Source: a virus
Direction: 5' to 3' (one strand)
Virus record (IMG/VR): IMGVR_UViG_3300010354_000291
Coordinates: 1-34,171 of that record
Length of the DNA: 34,171 bases
Shown: positions 27,493-33,152 of the stretch, piece after piece
How the letters are laid out: each line of letters begins with the position of its first letter
How positions within the stretch are numbered: position 1 is the stretch's first letter
Notes under the pieces: model-generated
Database searches by the model: none
Told to the model about the DNA's origin: nothing
What the model saw: the letters and a program-made list of their open reading frames with translations, nothing else
Made by a program: the position numbers and the translations under genes

Positions 27493-27748
27493 GATCAATC
27501 TCCCAAAAGCGGATTGAAGGGTTTAACTGTTTGATTTCCTTGGCAACAGCGATAAGATAGCGATGTTGTTTTGCTACAACATCTGCGGACAGCTCGCCAT
27601 CGCAGGTAAGGTTCTCAGGGCTAAGATCACTCTCGACTCGCCCAGCTATACGCTGCAGGTCCTGGGGATTAGAGATATCCACAGGCGGCTCACCGAAGAT
27701 CTTGCGCCATTGGTTGTAGTTAGTGACGTAGTGTTCTAGATTACGCAT
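27485..27748 (-). CDS. Hypothetical early protein
   Basis: 87 residues, helical, beginning MRNLEHYVTNYNQWRKIFGE, with QDLQRIAGRVESDLSPENL. Leader TTAGGAGCACCT gives a good ribosome site. No family recognised. Confidence 0.72.
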   Translation of the reverse strand: MRNLEHYVTNYNQWRKIFGEPPVDISNPQDLQRIAGRVESDLSPENLTCDGELSADVVAKQHRYLIAVAKEIKQLNPSIRFWEIDHV

Positions 27749-27774
27749 AGGTGCTCCTAAGTTCCAGTATAGAT

Positions 27775-27803
27775 ATTATACCAGAACCCTAGCCAAATGT
27801 CAA
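27775..27803 (-). promoter_or_regulatory. Consensus early sigma-70 promoter for the 27748 operon
   Basis: TTGACA, 17 bp, TATAAT. Confidence 0.92.
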
Positions 27804-27809
27804 CCGGAA

Positions 27810-28028
27810 TTAGAACTTAAAGGATAACACAGTCAGCGGACGCTGACCTGTGCCCGTGCCCACGTAGAGGCTTTCGGGGTTATTCCAATCAGCTTCTTCA
27901 ACAACCCAGCCCTGGTCAATGGCCCAGCTCACTAGCTTAGGGGCTAGCTCAGGTTCTATGCTGAAGTAAGCTTCGTGCAGTCCTGCTTCGCGTATCTTCT
28001 TGATATCGTTGCTGATTCGTTCGTTCAT
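27810..28028 (-). CDS. Hypothetical early protein
   Basis: 72 residues, helical start (MNERISNDIKKIREAGLHEA), then WAIDQGWVVEEADWNNPE and a beta end RPLTVLSFKF. Part of the long 29095 unit. No family recognised. Confidence 0.7.
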   Translation of the reverse strand: MNERISNDIKKIREAGLHEAYFSIEPELAPKLVSWAIDQGWVVEEADWNNPESLYVGTGTGQRPLTVLSFKF

Positions 28029-28039
28029 GCACGTACTTA

Positions 28040-28267
28040 TCAGTCTTCGCTGTCCCCGCTAGCAAGTTCGGCATCCTGAGCAAGCTCATCATCCACATAG
28101 CTGTAGGCTATACGTAGCTCCTCTTCAAATGTGTCACTGCCGCGATCCACACCCTGCTGGCTGTCGCAGAAGTGTATAAGGTCTGCTAGTAGGTCTGCAG
28201 GGCGATCATAGTCATAGCTGTCCATAGCTTTGATGACCCGCTGTATTGCGCTCTCCTTAAAGCTCAT
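28040..28267 (-). CDS. Acidic hypothetical early protein
   Basis: 75 residues, helical, with an acidic C-terminus (DDELAQDAELASGDSED). The gap to its neighbours is 3-11 nt, consistent with an operon. No family recognised. Confidence 0.7.
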   Translation of the reverse strand: MSFKESAIQRVIKAMDSYDYDRPADLLADLIHFCDSQQGVDRGSDTFEEELRIAYSYVDDELAQDAELASGDSED

Positions 28268-28270
28268 GTG

Positions 28271-28444
28271 CTAGTACTCCTCATTGTCAAAGTCTTCGTC
28301 TAGTATATCGCGCACCTGACCCACAGTCAAGTTGTTCTTGCGGGCCAGGGTTTCTAGGGTTTCAAGCTCTTCGCCATAGGGGTCACCCATGGCGAGAGCT
28401 TCACCGCGAACCAGCATTTCAAGACTTTTAGCGTTACGACTCAT
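28271..28444 (-). CDS. 57-aa helical early protein
   Basis: 57 residues from the ATG at 28444, overlapping the upstream gene by 11 nt; GAGGAGAGCA precedes it. LETLARKNNLTVGQVRDILD looks helix-turn-helix-like; the C-terminus is acidic (DEDFDNEEY). The layout (HTH then acidic tail) recalls the 24402 protein, so they may be relatives. Confidence 0.68.
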   Translation of the reverse strand: MSRNAKSLEMLVRGEALAMGDPYGEELETLETLARKNNLTVGQVRDILDEDFDNEEY

Positions 28445-28856
28445 TGCTCTCCTCGCGCACATCCTCGAGGACGCCCGCCAGGCTACGCCAGCCTGTGTCA
28501 CGGCTGCGAGCCCACCAGATACCATCCTCGTACTTGTAGAACCATTCGCACCACATACTCTCGTAGTAGTCGTAGGCTTCGTTGATGCAGGTGAATAACT
28601 GTGCAGCACTATCCACTTCAGAGACCACACCATTGTTGAGACAATTGTAGCCACCAACGAACTTGGTGCTACTGAGTGTGTCTCCGAGGCTGCTAATGTC
28701 ACCGCAGTCCAAGAGAGCCACTACTTCATCCTCTGAGTTGTAGTGGTGTTTGAGCACGTTACCCACATAGGCAGGGTAGCCGTCCCAGTGACAGTACACA
28801 GCCTTGATAGTGTTACCATCGGGCTGTACCATGCCGATCATGCTGCGAGTGGCCAT
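28434..28856 (-). CDS. Conserved phage protein (MATRSxIG...CHWDGYP type)
   Basis: 140 residues. MATRSMIGMVQPDGNTIKAV and YCHWDGYPAYVGNVLKHHYN mark a family of small proteins widespread in phages. The centre has KFVGGYNCLNNGV, the C-terminus YKYEDGIWWARSRDTGW. Function not known. Coupled to the membrane-protein gene by TAATG. Confidence 0.82.
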   Translation of the reverse strand: MATRSMIGMVQPDGNTIKAVYCHWDGYPAYVGNVLKHHYNSEDEVVALLDCGDISSLGDTLSSTKFVGGYNCLNNGVVSEVDSAAQLFTCINEAYDYYESMWCEWFYKYEDGIWWARSRDTGWRSLAGVLEDVREESNES

Positions 28857-29095
28857 TAGCGGATGTCCTGGTAGTCGCTGGCCATGTCCTCGTACTCCGC
28901 CAAGTCAATGGGCGGGTCGTTGCGGTGCTTCCACGCATACCACATGGCCTGCGGAATGCCCAACTTGAAAGCCCAAGCAGCGTCCATAACAACCAAGCCG
29001 CCAACAAAGGCCACACCAGCGGTGCCCGCAAGAGCGTGACCCGCAACGAAAGCGCCTGCCACTGCGACAGCGCCTAATGCTAAACGTCCGTACAT
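28856..29095 (-). CDS. Small membrane protein
   Basis: 79 residues. Two hydrophobic Gly/Ala-rich segments (LALGAVAVAGAFVAGHALAG and GVAFVGGLVVMDAAWAF) are followed by a charged tail. Probably inner membrane. First gene of a five-gene unit. Function unknown. Confidence 0.72.
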   Translation of the reverse strand: MYGRLALGAVAVAGAFVAGHALAGTAGVAFVGGLVVMDAAWAFKLGIPQAMWYAWKHRNDPPIDLAEYEDMASDYQDIR

Positions 29096-29120
29096 TGTAT
29101 GCTCCTAGTGTAAGTGAAGA

Positions 29121-29146
29121 AAGGGTAGCAATTGCTCACTACCCTT
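29121..29146 (-). promoter_or_regulatory. 5' leader hairpin of the 29095 unit
   Basis: AAGGGTAG pairs with CTACCCTT (10-nt loop), starting at about the transcription start, then TTTCTT. It may stabilise the mRNA or act as an attenuator. Confidence 0.5.
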
Positions 29147-29148
29147 AT

Positions 29149-29176
29149 AGTATACAGCCTTAGGCTGTGATGTCAA
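29149..29176 (-). promoter_or_regulatory. Early promoter with palindromic spacer
   Basis: TTGACA, 16 bp, TATACT. ACAGCCT-A-AGGCTGT (29154-29168) is a 15-nt inverted repeat filling the spacer, operator-like. The -35 lies in the coding end of the 29399 gene. Confidence 0.78.
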
Positions 29177-29399
29177 GAACAGAATCCTTGCGGAAACTGC
29201 GCCAGGCCTGGTTCTCAACGTCGAACGCAACAACTACATCGTCGTTACGCGGACGATCTGAGCCCTTGGTGCCAGGGACAGCGCCCTGACGCAGAGTGGC
29301 TCGCAGGTAGCGAACTGAACCATCGTTCTTAACGAACTTGATGGTGCGCTCACCTTCCTGAAGATCCTTGACCAGCTGTGTGAAATTGAACTTTGCCAT
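29160..29399 (-). CDS. Conserved small phage protein, DUF2693-like
   Basis: 79 residues. ERTIKFVKNDGSVRYLRATL, then RPRNDDVVVAFDVENQAWRS and FRKDSV resemble the phage family with V.FTK.DG..R and W.....AWRSFR.D (DUF2693-like beta-barrel). Function unknown. Its 3' end carries the -35 of the next promoter. Confidence 0.72.
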   Translation of the reverse strand: MAKFNFTQLVKDLQEGERTIKFVKNDGSVRYLRATLRQGAVPGTKGSDRPRNDDVVVAFDVENQAWRSFRKDSVLDITA

Positions 29400-29426
29400 A
29401 ATGAAAACTCCTAATCGTGAGTGTGT

Positions 29427-29455
29427 ATTGTATGCTCACCCTGCTAGAAGATCAA
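29427..29455 (-). promoter_or_regulatory. Early sigma-70 promoter for the 29399 gene
   Basis: TTGATC, 17 bp, TACAAT. A weaker match; it lies in the 3' coding end of the 52-aa gene. Confidence 0.68.
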
Positions 29456-29602
29456 CCACACAATCAACCAAATTATGGCCACGGCTAGAGCTGCGCAGAG
29501 CAGATTGAAACCCCAAAGCTGCAGCAAGCTGTGCCGTGAGGTACAGTGGGGGCAGCGGGTGCTAGCCCAACTACGCTGCTCCATGCAGTCTGGACAATAC
29601 AT
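29444..29602 (-). CDS. 52-aa zinc-ribbon membrane protein
   Basis: MYCPDCMEQRSWASTRCPHC has two C-x2-C pairs (C3, C6, C17, C20), a complete zinc ribbon. It is followed by a membrane span near LLCAALAVAIIWLIVWLIF. Cytosolic zinc ribbon plus C-terminal anchor is a real protein architecture, which makes it convincing. There is no Shine-Dalgarno; a G/C hairpin lies 10 nt before the ATG. Function unknown. Confidence 0.7.
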   Translation of the reverse strand: MYCPDCMEQRSWASTRCPHCTSRHSLLQLWGFNLLCAALAVAIIWLIVWLIF

Positions 29603-29611
29603 AGAGAAGGA

Positions 29612-29637
29612 GGGGGTGGGCTTTTACCCCCACCCCC
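29612..29637 (-). terminator. Strong hairpin between the 29843 gene and the zinc-ribbon gene
   Basis: GGGGGTGGG pairs with CCCACCCCC (8-nt loop). No T-run follows (CTCCTTCTCT), so it may limit read-through or control translation of the next gene instead of terminating. Confidence 0.55.
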
Positions 29638-29645
29638 AGCTAGCC

Positions 29646-29843
29646 TTAGCCTGCCAGCTTGTGTCCGCGGACAACATTGTCCTTGCGGGTGGTAAGGCCG
29701 TTCAAGGCCTTCTTGGAGATCTGCTTGCGCAGACCACCGCTAGCACGACCGGTGCCGCTCAACATACGCGCCGTGGCACGGATGCTGGTGTTAACCTGGG
29801 TGTAGCCCGAAGGAAACGTAACAATAACAGGAATAGCCGACAT
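29646..29843 (-). CDS. Small basic protein, paralogue of the 20089 gene
   Basis: 65 residues. RATARMLSGTGRASGGLR, ISKKALNGL and KDNVVR match the 20089 protein. The N-terminal thirds differ. TTAGGAGTTAAATTT before the ATG. Unknown function; duplication shows it is useful to the phage. Confidence 0.75.
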   Translation of the reverse strand: MSAIPVIVTFPSGYTQVNTSIRATARMLSGTGRASGGLRKQISKKALNGLTTRKDNVVRGHKLAG

Positions 29844-29889
29844 AAATTTAACTCCTAACTAAGTGTGTGTTTACTTACTCAACTCAAAC

Positions 29890-29918
29890 ATTATACCATC
29901 TTCACGCAGCTTCTGCAA
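29890..29918 (-). promoter_or_regulatory. Early sigma-70 promoter for the 29843 gene
   Basis: TTGCAG, 17 bp, TATAAT. The -35 lies in the coding end of the 30276 gene. Confidence 0.72.
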
Positions 29919-30276
29919 CCACTTTTTGGCCTGTGCAGACATAGTTCTTGTCCCACTTGCCAATACGTATGCTGATGTAGTATGCGGTATCGAAGTGATC
30001 TGTCATAGCGTCACTGCGATCATACCACCCTGCAGCTTGCATAGCAGCGTAGACGCTGTCCAGAAACTCACGTGCCACACCTTCGTAGTGCTCGTGAATC
30101 CAGTACTGGTTAACGTCTGTGTAGGTCTTGCCAAAGTCAATAGCGCCTTCTGTGAGTGTGAGCACAATTGCAGAGTGATGTCTCACGCTCAATGTGCCCT
30201 TCATGCCATACTGTTTGAGTATGGGCTTGACCGCTGCAGCTATCTGCCGCTTACGGTCTTGGTTCATGTATGCCAT
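29902..30276 (-). CDS. Conserved phage protein (VRHHSAIVLT type)
   Basis: 124 residues. KQYGMKGTLSVRHHSAIVLT, then VNQYWIHEHYEG and YYISIRIGKWDKNYVCTG. This arrangement is familiar from hypothetical proteins of cyanophages and other T4-like phages. Function unknown. It is the first gene of the leftward early array. GGAGCTTGAA before the ATG. Confidence 0.82.
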   Translation of the reverse strand: MAYMNQDRKRQIAAAVKPILKQYGMKGTLSVRHHSAIVLTLTEGAIDFGKTYTDVNQYWIHEHYEGVAREFLDSVYAAMQAAGWYDRSDAMTDHFDTAYYISIRIGKWDKNYVCTGQKVVAEAA

Positions 30277-30306
30277 TTCAAGCTCCTAAGTATTCAGTAC
30301 CCCACA

Positions 30307-30335
30307 AGTATAGCTCCAGCTAGAGCTCTTGTCTA
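30307..30335 (-). promoter_or_regulatory. Early sigma-70 promoter for the 30276 gene
   Basis: TAGACA, 17 bp, TATACT. The spacer holds the imperfect palindrome AGCTC...GAGCT. It is divergent from the promoter at 30359. Confidence 0.72.
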
Positions 30336-30358
30336 CCAAACTTTTTACCACTTTTTGG

Positions 30359-30387
30359 TTGACTTTTGGATCCCACCCTGCTATAAT
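30359..30387 (+). promoter_or_regulatory. Rightward sigma-70 promoter into the gene-free region
   Basis: TTGACT, 17 bp, TATAAT on the plus strand. The predicted RNA starts near 30394 with AAAGGAGG, which can fold as GGAGG/CCTCC, and has no adjacent start codon. It runs into the DnaA-box-like cluster. Confidence 0.8.
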
Positions 30388-30487
30388 GCATGCACAATAA
30401 GAAAACGAACAAAGGAGGCTACCCCTCCGTAAGCGTCGATGGGCTTAACCCGGGATGGACGGCGAGCGTGCCCGATGGGATCTGAGG

Positions 30488-30636
30488 TTATCCACAGCCC
30501 AAAATGTGGCAGAAAAACCACATGACAGTTGCCAAAAAGCCACGTAGCATTTACGCCACAGTTTGGACACAGTGGCTTTTCCACAACTGGTGAGATATCC
30601 ACAGCATATCCACAGCTCTTTAACAGGTTATCCACT
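30488..30636 (+). repeat. Cluster of DnaA-box-like repeats (NNNNCCACA)
   Basis: Same-strand units: TTATCCACA 30488 (perfect DnaA box), AAAACCACA 30514, AAAGCCACG 30536, TACGCCACA 30552, TTTTCCACA 30577 (fits TTWTNCACA), ATATCCACA 30595, ATATCCACA 30606, TTATCCACT 30628. Two full matches and three with one mismatch in 150 bp is far above chance. Origin, DnaA-titration or promoter-control site. Confidence 0.7.
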
Positions 30637-31104
30637 TGCGAACAGTGACAGAATCCTGTACTATATTGGTGCCTCAGCAGCTGGGGTGGCTGCAGGGACA
30701 GCCCAAACACAGGCCCCAATAGTGTATGTGGACAGGTGTATAACACCGCGGAAGGGCCACAGCACAGCAAGCCAGTGATCCCTCACAGTATATCAAGCTG
30801 CACAAGCTTGTGGGCAGTGCTACAGTGCCTTGAGGTCCGGCTGGCATAGCTAGCGTCACGGGACCGCTGTAGCTATAATGCTCTGCTATGCTAGTGAATC
30901 TACATAATAGGTAGATACAGTGTGCTAGTGTCACTTTAAGTGACGCTTGCGTGTGTGTATTATGTACATGACATGTGCGTGTGTATACTATGCGTAACAC
31001 ATGTGTGTGCGGCTGTGTGTGCAACCTGGGGCCAACCCCCCAGACCCCTCTAGCGGGGTATTTGCAGGTTAGAGCGTCTAGGTTTCTCAATTTGGCCGCA
31101 GGAT

Positions 31105-31118
31105 CTACAGCGGGGTTT
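31105..31118 (+). repeat. 14-mer repeat, copy 2 (CTACAGCGGGGTTT)
   Basis: Identical to 25160-25173 and 31473-31486. It lies just downstream of tRNA-Met on the minus strand. Confidence 0.75.
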
Positions 31119-31132
31119 TCTGCAGTATACAG

Positions 31133-31208
31133 TGGTGGGCCCACTAGGATTTGAACCTAGACTCAAGGGATTATGAGTCCCCTGCATTAACCGTTATGCT
31201 ATAGGCCC
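31133..31208 (-). tRNA. tRNA with anticodon CAT (Met), CCA encoded
   Basis: 76 nt. Acceptor GGGCCTA/TGGGCCC (one T-G), D-arm GCAT...ATGC, anticodon stem GGGGA/TCCCT with loop CTCATAA, T-arm CTAGG-TTCAAAT-CCTAG, discriminator A, encoded CCA. G1-C72 argues against an initiator tRNA. CAT may also read AUA as Ile if lysidine-modified. It has its own promoter. Confidence 0.93.
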
Positions 31209-31219
31209 ACGGTAGGCAT

Positions 31220-31248
31220 AGTATACGATCTCCCTGATCACCTGTCAA
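31220..31248 (-). promoter_or_regulatory. Sigma-70 promoter of the tRNA-Met gene
   Basis: TTGACA, 17 bp, TATACT, with the -10 only 11 bp from the tRNA 5' end. CACGGTAG (31208-31215) and CTACCGTG (31250-31257) form an 8-bp inverted repeat around it. Confidence 0.87.
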
Positions 31249-31484
31249 ACTACCGTGAAATCACTGTAAAGTGTACCTTAAAGGCTCAGTATAGAGGGGA
31301 TTTGAGGGATTTTTGGGGCAGAACTGTGGTAAAATATTGGTAAAAATTTTTCTTGACAATTGAGGTCAAGGCAGGCTATGCGTAAATGTTATCACCCAAC
31401 ATAACTCCACCATTCAACACAGATCTCCAAAATCCCCTCACAGCGCCGCTTCGCTCGCTCTCGCCACAGTAGCTACAGCGGGGT
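31249..31484. other. Gene-free stretch after tRNA-Met
   Basis: About 235 nt without ORF. Contains TGGTAAAA twice, a CTTGAC/GTCAAG hairpin near 31354-31372 and the third 14-mer copy. GAGGGGATTT near 31295 and AAATCCCCTC near 31431 form a distant inverted repeat. Confidence 0.5.
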
Positions 31485-31486
31485 TT
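31473..31486 (+). repeat. 14-mer repeat, copy 3 (CTACAGCGGGGTTT)
   Basis: Overlaps the stop codon end of the 31937 gene, so the minus-strand mRNA reads AAACCCCGCTGTAG immediately after its stop. Same as 25160 and 31105. Confidence 0.75.
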
Positions 31487-31937
31487 ATCGTACTCGCACT
31501 GTGACTGCGCGTCTTGCCACTTCATCACTGTCTGGTGTACGTCTATAGGTAGTTCTCAGCACCAAGCGGTCAGTGTCGGGTATGCGTGTCAGCACTATGT
31601 AGACATCGTTGGCACTGTCCCACAGTCTCACTCCCGGAAACTCTGCATGCTGTTCAATCGCAGCATTCACACGACCTAGACGCTGCAGTATCTTCTTCAG
31701 TATAGCAGGTGCTATGTCACGTTCTTTAGCTCTTAGGAAAAGATGCTTGGTATCCACTAGTTCCCAGCCAGCTACTCGGGGATTGCCGTCATTTTTTGAT
31801 AATAGTTCTGCCAACAGCATAGCCGTATTTACCGCAGGTTGCTGCACCGTTTTTGCCGCTGCCGCTGCGCTTCGCGCAGGAAGAATTGTGGGTAAACTCT
31901 CTCGTCCAAAATTCTCATCTAGAGTTGCTCGCTGCAC
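31485..31937 (-). CDS. Hypothetical protein, uncertain start
   Basis: 150 residues if GTG at 31937 is used; the ATG at residue 40 (MLLAELLSKNDGNPRV) is an alternative. The second half (KHLFLRAKERDIAPAILKKI, VRLWDSANDVYIVLTRIPD, LVLRTTYRRTPDS) looks like a folded alpha/beta domain. The first 39 residues are Ala-rich and perhaps not translated. No visible Shine-Dalgarno. No family recognised. Confidence 0.6.
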   Translation of the reverse strand: MQRATLDENFGRESLPTILPARSAAAAAKTVQQPAVNTAMLLAELLSKNDGNPRVAGWELVDTKHLFLRAKERDIAPAILKKILQRLGRVNAAIEQHAEFPGVRLWDSANDVYIVLTRIPDTDRLVLRTTYRRTPDSDEVARRAVTVRVR

Positions 31938-31959
31938 TCATCGGTGTTAAACTGCTGCC

Positions 31960-32511
31960 ATGACACACTTTAACTATATGTTTTTTTATTATCGCACTTC
32001 GCCCAGAGGCAATTCCAAATTTGGTATAGCTGAATGTCCTTGGAATAGGATAAGGCACGTGCAGCAGGGCACCGACGAACCTGTAACCTTTGATCGGTTA
32101 TGGCTCACTCGCAGCACAGGTTTTCCTGCGGCTAAGCGTGTGGAATCGCAGCTGAAAAAGCTCTACGCAGACCGCTGTCTCACACTGCAAACCCGACGTG
32201 CAGGGCACACGGAATGGTTCACTTCTCTGAATTACGCTGAATGGCTGGAAAATTTCCTAGCTAGGGCTGCTGAGCAGGAAATGGATGTTGTGGCCTATTC
32301 ACAGCCCTATTCTGCCACACGTCGCAGAGACTGTCCCTTTAATTTGCCCGAGAGCCTGCGCTTCAATGACCCCTGCTATCAACGGCTGTGGACCCAGTTG
32401 GCAGAAACAGATTGCAGCGCAGAGACTGTGATACAGCTACAGGATCGCGACTCACGTGTGTTTGCTAGAGGTCTTTTTGAACTCGAGGATGCAGAATTTT
32501 CTCTGCGCTAG
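31960..32511 (+). CDS. GIY-YIG-like (T5orf172/MUG113-type) protein
   Basis: 183 residues. FFYYRTSPRGNSKFGIAECP gives a degenerate Y..Y...KFGI block, followed by WNRIRHVQQGTDEPV like the PERRLRQLQTGN of T5orf172/MUG113 proteins, an AAKRVESQLKKLYADR helix and HTEWF (the gxEWF block). The canonical GIY-YIG tyrosines are altered, so nuclease activity is uncertain. It may be a degenerate homing-type nuclease or a DNA-binding relative. The ATG at 31960 has no Shine-Dalgarno. Confidence 0.6.
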   Translation: MTHFNYMFFYYRTSPRGNSKFGIAECPWNRIRHVQQGTDEPVTFDRLWLTRSTGFPAAKRVESQLKKLYADRCLTLQTRRAGHTEWFTSLNYAEWLENFLARAAEQEMDVVAYSQPYSATRRRDCPFNLPESLRFNDPCYQRLWTQLAETDCSAETVIQLQDRDSRVFARGLFELEDAEFSLR

Positions 32512-32522
32512 AACTAGGGTGT

Positions 32523-32582
32523 TTAGCCCCAACGTATGTAGATTAGAAACACTAACCAAGCCAGGACTAGAAACAGTTTCAT
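32523..32582 (-). CDS. 19-aa membrane micropeptide
   Basis: MKLFLVLAWLVFLIYIRWG, then TAA. Its ATG overlaps the upstream stop as ATGA. The hydrophobic helix with a Lys at one end and Arg at the other is a plausible single span, or a lysis-like or anchor peptide. Coupling supports it; length makes it uncertain. Confidence 0.45.
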   Translation of the reverse strand: MKLFLVLAWLVFLIYIRWG

Positions 32583-32776
32583 AGCCAAGGATCCACACAG
32601 CCCTCACACCATGTTTCCACAATGTCTACCAGCTTGCTCACAGTGACATTGGGCAGTGCTAGGGGTTCGATCCAAGCATCATAGAGCTTGCGCTTCACTG
32701 TATAGCCCTTGCCGTCATCGTGCTGCCACACTTCTGCTACTCTGTTGGGTCCGTAATAGCGTGTGATATAGCGCAT
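32579..32776 (-). CDS. Small hypothetical protein
   Basis: 65 residues from the ATG at 32776 (GTG and TTG just upstream are alternatives). MRYITRYYGPNRVAEVWQHD is beta-like, then helical with VDIVETWCEGCVDPWL, containing a C-x2-C. Coupled by ATGA to the 19-aa peptide. No family recognised. Confidence 0.6.
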   Translation of the reverse strand: MRYITRYYGPNRVAEVWQHDDGKGYTVKRKLYDAWIEPLALPNVTVSKLVDIVETWCEGCVDPWL

Positions 32777-32790
32777 CAACACTAATTATT

Positions 32791-33114
32791 TCACTGTGTT
32801 TGTGAGGGGTCTGTAAAACGGTTTATCACCCTGATACCACCGTAGAGTCCCAGCAGCAGTGACAGTATCTGCGCCACTGTGCGCCATTCACTGTCAGCTG
32901 GCCAGCTCAGGTTCACACCTTCTTTGGTGATTGCTAACTCTGCAGTGCCCGGAGGCGGTGGTGGGGGTGGGCTAGATTTCACTGCCTCGGACATGCTCTG
33001 TCTCTGATGATAGCTCACGTATTCTGCTGCAGCCAAACTGGTGATCAACAGCGCAGCCACTAGTATCAACACAAATTTGGCAATGCTGCTTTCTGTCACT
33101 GTTAATCTACGCAT
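32791..33114 (-). CDS. Membrane protein with polyproline linker
   Basis: 107 residues. FVLILVAALLITSLAAAEYV is an N-terminal span, PPPPPPP a linker near residue 50, and VAQILSLLLGLYGGIRVI a second span. The layout fits a spanin-like or holin-like envelope protein, but also an unrelated membrane anchor. A late-type element lies 7 nt upstream. Late expression and topology favour a lysis role; unproven. Confidence 0.6.
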   Translation of the reverse strand: MRRLTVTESSIAKFVLILVAALLITSLAAAEYVSYHQRQSMSEAVKSSPPPPPPPGTAELAITKEGVNLSWPADSEWRTVAQILSLLLGLYGGIRVINRFTDPSQTQ

Positions 33115-33121
33115 ATATTGA

Positions 33122-33129
33122 TATTTAGT
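33122..33129 (-). promoter_or_regulatory. Late-promoter-like element, leftward
   Basis: ACTAAATA on the minus strand, 7 nt before the ATG at 33114; divergent from the next element. Confidence 0.45.
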
Positions 33130-33139
33130 GCAGTGTACC

Positions 33140-33147
33140 AGTAAATA
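33140..33147 (+). promoter_or_regulatory. Late-promoter-like element, rightward
   Basis: AGTAAATA, 5 nt before the ATG at 33153 with no Shine-Dalgarno. Confidence 0.5.
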
Positions 33148-33152
33148 TTCGC

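Larger units (their letters stand above)
30388..31132. other. Gene-free region with structured DNA
   Basis: About 740 nt without a credible gene. From left: transcript start and GGAGG hairpin, the DnaA-box-like cluster, CAAGCT/AGCTTG near 30800, a TATAAT at 30874-30879 without a -35, the inverted repeat GTCACTT-T-AAGTGAC (30930-30944), GT-rich stretches 30950-31020, and one copy of the 14-mer before tRNA-Met. Confidence 0.6.

Noticed and set aside
29863-30432. Plus-strand 189-codon open frame
   Set aside because: Antisense to the conserved 30276 gene and crosses two promoters.
30441-30456. GGGCTTAACCCGGGA, similar to a 16S rRNA segment
   Set aside because: Only about 15 nt, no flanking rRNA similarity; chance match.
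30381-30770. Minus-strand 129-codon frame containing CPNCG
   Set aside because: It is the complement of the DnaA-box-like repeats; no promoter or ribosome site, and the cysteines come from repeat complement.
30674-31144. Minus-strand 156-codon frame
   Set aside because: Low-complexity Cys/His/Leu/Pro composition in GT-rich non-coding DNA; runs towards the tRNA.
17237-31480. Possible CRISPR array among the many short repeats
   Set aside because: The repeats are promoters, leaders and hairpins with genes between them; there are no regularly spaced direct repeats with unique spacers.
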